Positions 21,962 through 24,308 of a stretch of 24,308 nucleotides of DNA are shown one piece after another. Numbering within the stretch: the first letter of the stretch is position 1; the number at the start of each line of letters is the position of its first letter. Source of the stretch: DASUMF01 sp040510575 (GTDB lineage: Bacteria; Actinomycetota; Acidimicrobiia; IMCC26256; DASPTH01); the NCBI GenBank assembly GCA_040510575.1, contig JBEVIU010000033.1, positions 1 to 24,308 of the forward strand. The letters run 5' to 3'. Below the pieces are notes generated by a model. That model saw nothing but the letters and a program-made list of their open reading frames with translations, searched no databases and was not told the origin of the DNA. The position numbers and the translations under genes were made by a program.

Positions 21962-24244
21962 TCAGCGAGCTGATGCGAGGGTCGTCGCGAGGTTGTGGAC
22001 CAGGTCCACGGCGGCGTTGGCACGCCCGGCACGGGTCCAGAGGTCGTCACCGACCTGCAACACGACGGCGATGTCGAGGCTCGGTACGTAGGCCAGGAAC
22101 GTGGCCGAACCGGTCATCCCGACCGTGAAGAAGTGGTGGCTGCCGTCGGCCGCGACGGTGCACGGGCAGTAGCCCGAGATGCCGGCGCCGAGGCCGCTGT
22201 ACAGGTCGAACGCGGTCATGGCGGCGAAGGCCGCGTCGGACACGGTCGCGTGTCGCTTCAGGAGGCCGTCGGACGCGAGGAGGAGGTCGGCGAGGGTGCT
22301 CTCGATGCCTGACGCGCCGTCGCGCGGGGCGGCCGCCTCGGAGCTCAGGTGGGTGGTCTGGGTGAGACCGAGCGGCGCCACGATGCCCTGCGCGAGCAGG
22401 TCGTCGTAGGAGGCGCCGGTGACCTGCTCGAGCAGGAGGCCGAGCACGAGGTAGTTGACGCTCGAGTACTGCACCTGGGTGCCGGGTTCGAACACCAGCG
22501 ACATCGCGCCCGACGCGTTCACCGCCTCGGCAGCGCTGTTGACGCCCGACGGATCGTCGACCCACTCGTCGGTGTCGCGGTAGTCGACGAGGCCGCTGCG
22601 GTGCTCGAGGAGCAGACGGGGCGTGAGCGCGTCGGTGTAGGGGAAGTCGGGCACCGCCTCGAGCCAGGGGAGTGGCGCGTCGAGGTCGATGAGGCCCTGG
22701 TCGACCGCCTGCATCACGAGGGTGGCGGTGAACGTCTTGGTGACCGACGCGACGTCGATCCGATCCGTGACGGCCATCGGCGTGCCCTCGAGGGTCTGGC
22801 CGATCGCGTCGGACCACTCGGTGCCCGTCGACAGTGAGCGCACGGCCACGGCGACGCCGGTGGCTTCCTGTGCTCGCTGCCACGCGACGAGGGTCTTGTG
22901 CAGCGAAGCGGGGAGCGACGCGATCGACGGCGCAGCAGCGGGCGCGGCGCGCTTCGTGGCGAGGCCTTCGGGCACGAACTGGGGAAGCGGCGGTTGCTGG
23001 GACGGGAGACGGGGCCGGTACACCGAGGCCGCGGCCGTGCGGTCCTGCGCGCTGTGGGCGGCCCACGGCTCCACGGCGGCAACCGCGCCGGCGGCGAGGG
23101 TGACGAACACGAGAACGACGACGGCGACGCTCCGGCGTGACGGGAGGGGGACTGGCGCGAGCGCGGGACGGCGACGGGCGGCGACGTCTTCGATCCAGCC
23201 GACGGCCGCGGTGACCGCGACGAGACCGACGATCACGAGCACGGGGTACACGAGATCGTTGAGCCACGGCACCGCAGAGCCCCGCTGCTCGAGGAACTCG
23301 AGCACGGCGAAGATCACGAGCGTGTGCCAGAGGTAGATGGTGAACGAGCGGCGGCTCAGCGCACTGACCGCGCGGGCCGGCACCGGGCGACGAGCGAAGT
23401 TGGTGATCGGGCCGCGCGCGGCGAAGGCGACGGCGAGCCAGGTCGCGCCGATGAGGAGGTGCAGCGGCTGCGAGTTGTTGACGATGCCGTCGGGCACCGG
23501 CTGGGTGAGGCGCCATCCCGTGGCGAGCGCGGCACACGCCGCGGCAACCAGCACCCAGACCTTCGGCGAGACGGATCGGAACTCGGTGCGACAGTGCAGG
23601 AGTCCCGCAGTGAAGAAGGTGCCGTAGAGCGCGAGCTCGCCGAGGTACCACCAGAGGCGCGGCAGGCCGTCGGCGTGGAGGGTCCCACGTTGCGCGGCCC
23701 AGTCGAAGGCGAGCACCGCCACCGGGCCGAGGGCGAGCACACGCGCACCGAAGCGGTCGAGCGCCCACAGGATCACCGGCGACAACAGGAGCAGCCAGGT
23801 GAGCATGCGCAGGAACCACAGCGGTGACGCGAGCCACTCGCCGAGTGCGCCGAGGCCGCGCGGGTCGATGATCGGGAACACCCAGGGCGCGATGCGCGCC
23901 CATGGCACACCGAGCCCGCCGCTGCCGGCCAGCGCCACCATCAGCGCCCACGCGCATGCAGCGAAGAGCCAGAGGGGGATCAGGACGCGGCGGAAGCGGT
24001 CGAGGACGACCGTGTGCCACGAGCGCCGCAACAAGGAGGTGCCGAAGAGGCTTCCCGACACGAAGAACATGGCGGGGATGGCGGCGACGAAGTAGCTGAG
24101 CACCGCGAACCCGTACATGTGCCAGAGCACGACGCGGATGGTCGCGACGCCACGCACGACGTCGAGGAAGGGGTCACGCTGGCGGGGAGCCGAGCGCGCC
24201 TGGACTTCTTGGCCCGCAGGGGCAGCGAGAGCCATTGCTGCCAT
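21962..24244 (-). CDS. acyltransferase-3 / beta-lactamase (serine hydrolase) fusion
   Basis: A 760-residue two-domain protein. Residues about 20-400 are an acyltransferase-3 (OafA/YrhL-like) membrane domain: RDPFLDVVRGVATIRVVLWHMYG with His42, FFVSGSLFG, about ten helices and a typical FTIYLWHTLVIF near its end. After a final helix and a linker (about 400-455), residues 460-760 resemble class C beta-lactamase / D-alanyl-D-alanine carboxypeptidase enzymes. The nucleophile motif is SVTK at 500-503, the second motif reads YSS (593-595) where YSN is usual, and a degraded third motif reads FTVGMTG instead of HTGGTPG. Frame is open to a TTG at 24274, but I chose the ATG at 24244, which has GATACT six bases before it. 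The domain is probably outside the membrane and may act on wall peptides or esters. Confidence 0.9.
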   Translation of the reverse strand: MAAMALAAPAGQEVQARSAPRQRDPFLDVVRGVATIRVVLWHMYGFAVLSYFVAAIPAMFFVSGSLFGTSLLRRSWHTVVLDRFRRVLIPLWLFAACAWALMVALAGSGGLGVPWARIAPWVFPIIDPRGLGALGEWLASPLWFLRMLTWLLLLSPVILWALDRFGARVLALGPVAVLAFDWAAQRGTLHADGLPRLWWYLGELALYGTFFTAGLLHCRTEFRSVSPKVWVLVAAACAALATGWRLTQPVPDGIVNNSQPLHLLIGATWLAVAFAARGPITNFARRPVPARAVSALSRRSFTIYLWHTLVIFAVLEFLEQRGSAVPWLNDLVYPVLVIVGLVAVTAAVGWIEDVAARRRPALAPVPLPSRRSVAVVVLVFVTLAAGAVAAVEPWAAHSAQDRTAAASVYRPRLPSQQPPLPQFVPEGLATKRAAPAAAPSIASLPASLHKTLVAWQRAQEATGVAVAVRSLSTGTEWSDAIGQTLEGTPMAVTDRIDVASVTKTFTATLVMQAVDQGLIDLDAPLPWLEAVPDFPYTDALTPRLLLEHRSGLVDYRDTDEWVDDPSGVNSAAEAVNASGAMSLVFEPGTQVQYSSVNYLVLGLLLEQVTGASYDDLLAQGIVAPLGLTQTTHLSSEAAAPRDGASGIESTLADLLLASDGLLKRHATVSDAAFAAMTAFDLYSGLGAGISGYCPCTVAADGSHHFFTVGMTGSATFLAYVPSLDIAVVLQVGDDLWTRAGRANAAVDLVHNLATTLASAR

Positions 24245-24250
24245 TGTCCC

Positions 24251-24256
24251 AGTATC
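24251..24256 (-). promoter_or_regulatory. -10-like hexamer for the acyltransferase fusion
   Basis: On the minus strand GATACT is followed by GGGACA and then the ATG at 24244. It keeps the two most important -10 bases (A at position 2, T at position 6) and has the six-base leaderless spacing, which supports the 24244 start over the TTG at 24274. Confidence 0.35.
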
Positions 24257-24308
24257 GGCACCCGAACGACCCAAATGAACCGTTACGACTCCGAGAACTG
24301 TGGCCCCT

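Noticed and set aside
21950..21963. GAACCG-CC-CGGTTC palindrome as a second SOS box
   Set aside because: The GAAC and GTTC half-sites are six bases apart instead of four, and it lies at the end of a gene rather than in a promoter.

Overview
The window is a gene-dense, very GC-rich bacterial chromosome segment with many GTG starts. A Pup ligase gene (pafA), the paired WYL regulators pafB and pafC, tatA-tatC, a HelY-type helicase, a DUF4193-type protein, a flavin-dependent thymidylate synthase and a DUF222/HNH (13E12-type) protein all point to Actinomycetota. A deep-branching class such as Acidimicrobiia is my guess; no rRNA is present to settle it. I see no insertion sequence, phage, plasmid or cas gene, and no complete tRNA.

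Layout. (1) 1-4831 is a proteasome/pupylation locus: the last codons of an upstream gene, a small antisense membrane protein, pafA, a DUF3866 gene, pafB and pafC. DUF3866, pafB and pafC overlap at their ends and look translationally coupled. (2) 4911-8499 is an envelope and export block: signal peptidase I, a convergent glycerophosphodiester phosphodiesterase, a zinc-ribbon protein, a 75-residue membrane protein, tatA, tatC and a Thr-rich membrane protein. (3) 8505-13583 holds helY, a stand-alone lipid-kinase C-terminal-like protein and a double-length ThyX. The order pafA-pafB-pafC-tatA-tatC-helY is that of M. tuberculosis, expanded here by inserted genes. (4) 13584-14108 is the only long non-coding stretch. 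It carries hairpins and two identical 34-bp direct repeats. (5) 14109-18711 holds the DUF4193-type protein, Lnt, a convergent TauE-like permease, an Ala/Pro-rich protein, a GNAT acetyltransferase and a Nudix hydrolase. (6) 18747-24244 is all on the minus strand: a DUF222/HNH endonuclease, a maleylpyruvate-isomerase/DinB-type protein, a secreted LpqC-like esterase and a 760-residue acyltransferase-3/beta-lactamase fusion.

The most interesting points are: a perfect LexA-type SOS box filling the 17-bp spacer of a -35/-10 promoter for the HNH gene; a ThyX whose signature motif is split in a complementary way over two fused halves; the acyltransferase/beta-lactamase fusion; the 34-bp hairpin repeats; and -10-like hexamers placed exactly six bases before several start codons, the arrangement expected of leaderless mRNAs. 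The window pairs a PafBC-type damage-response regulator with a LexA-type operator, so both arms of the actinobacterial DNA-damage response may be represented. No wholly new multi-gene system is obvious.
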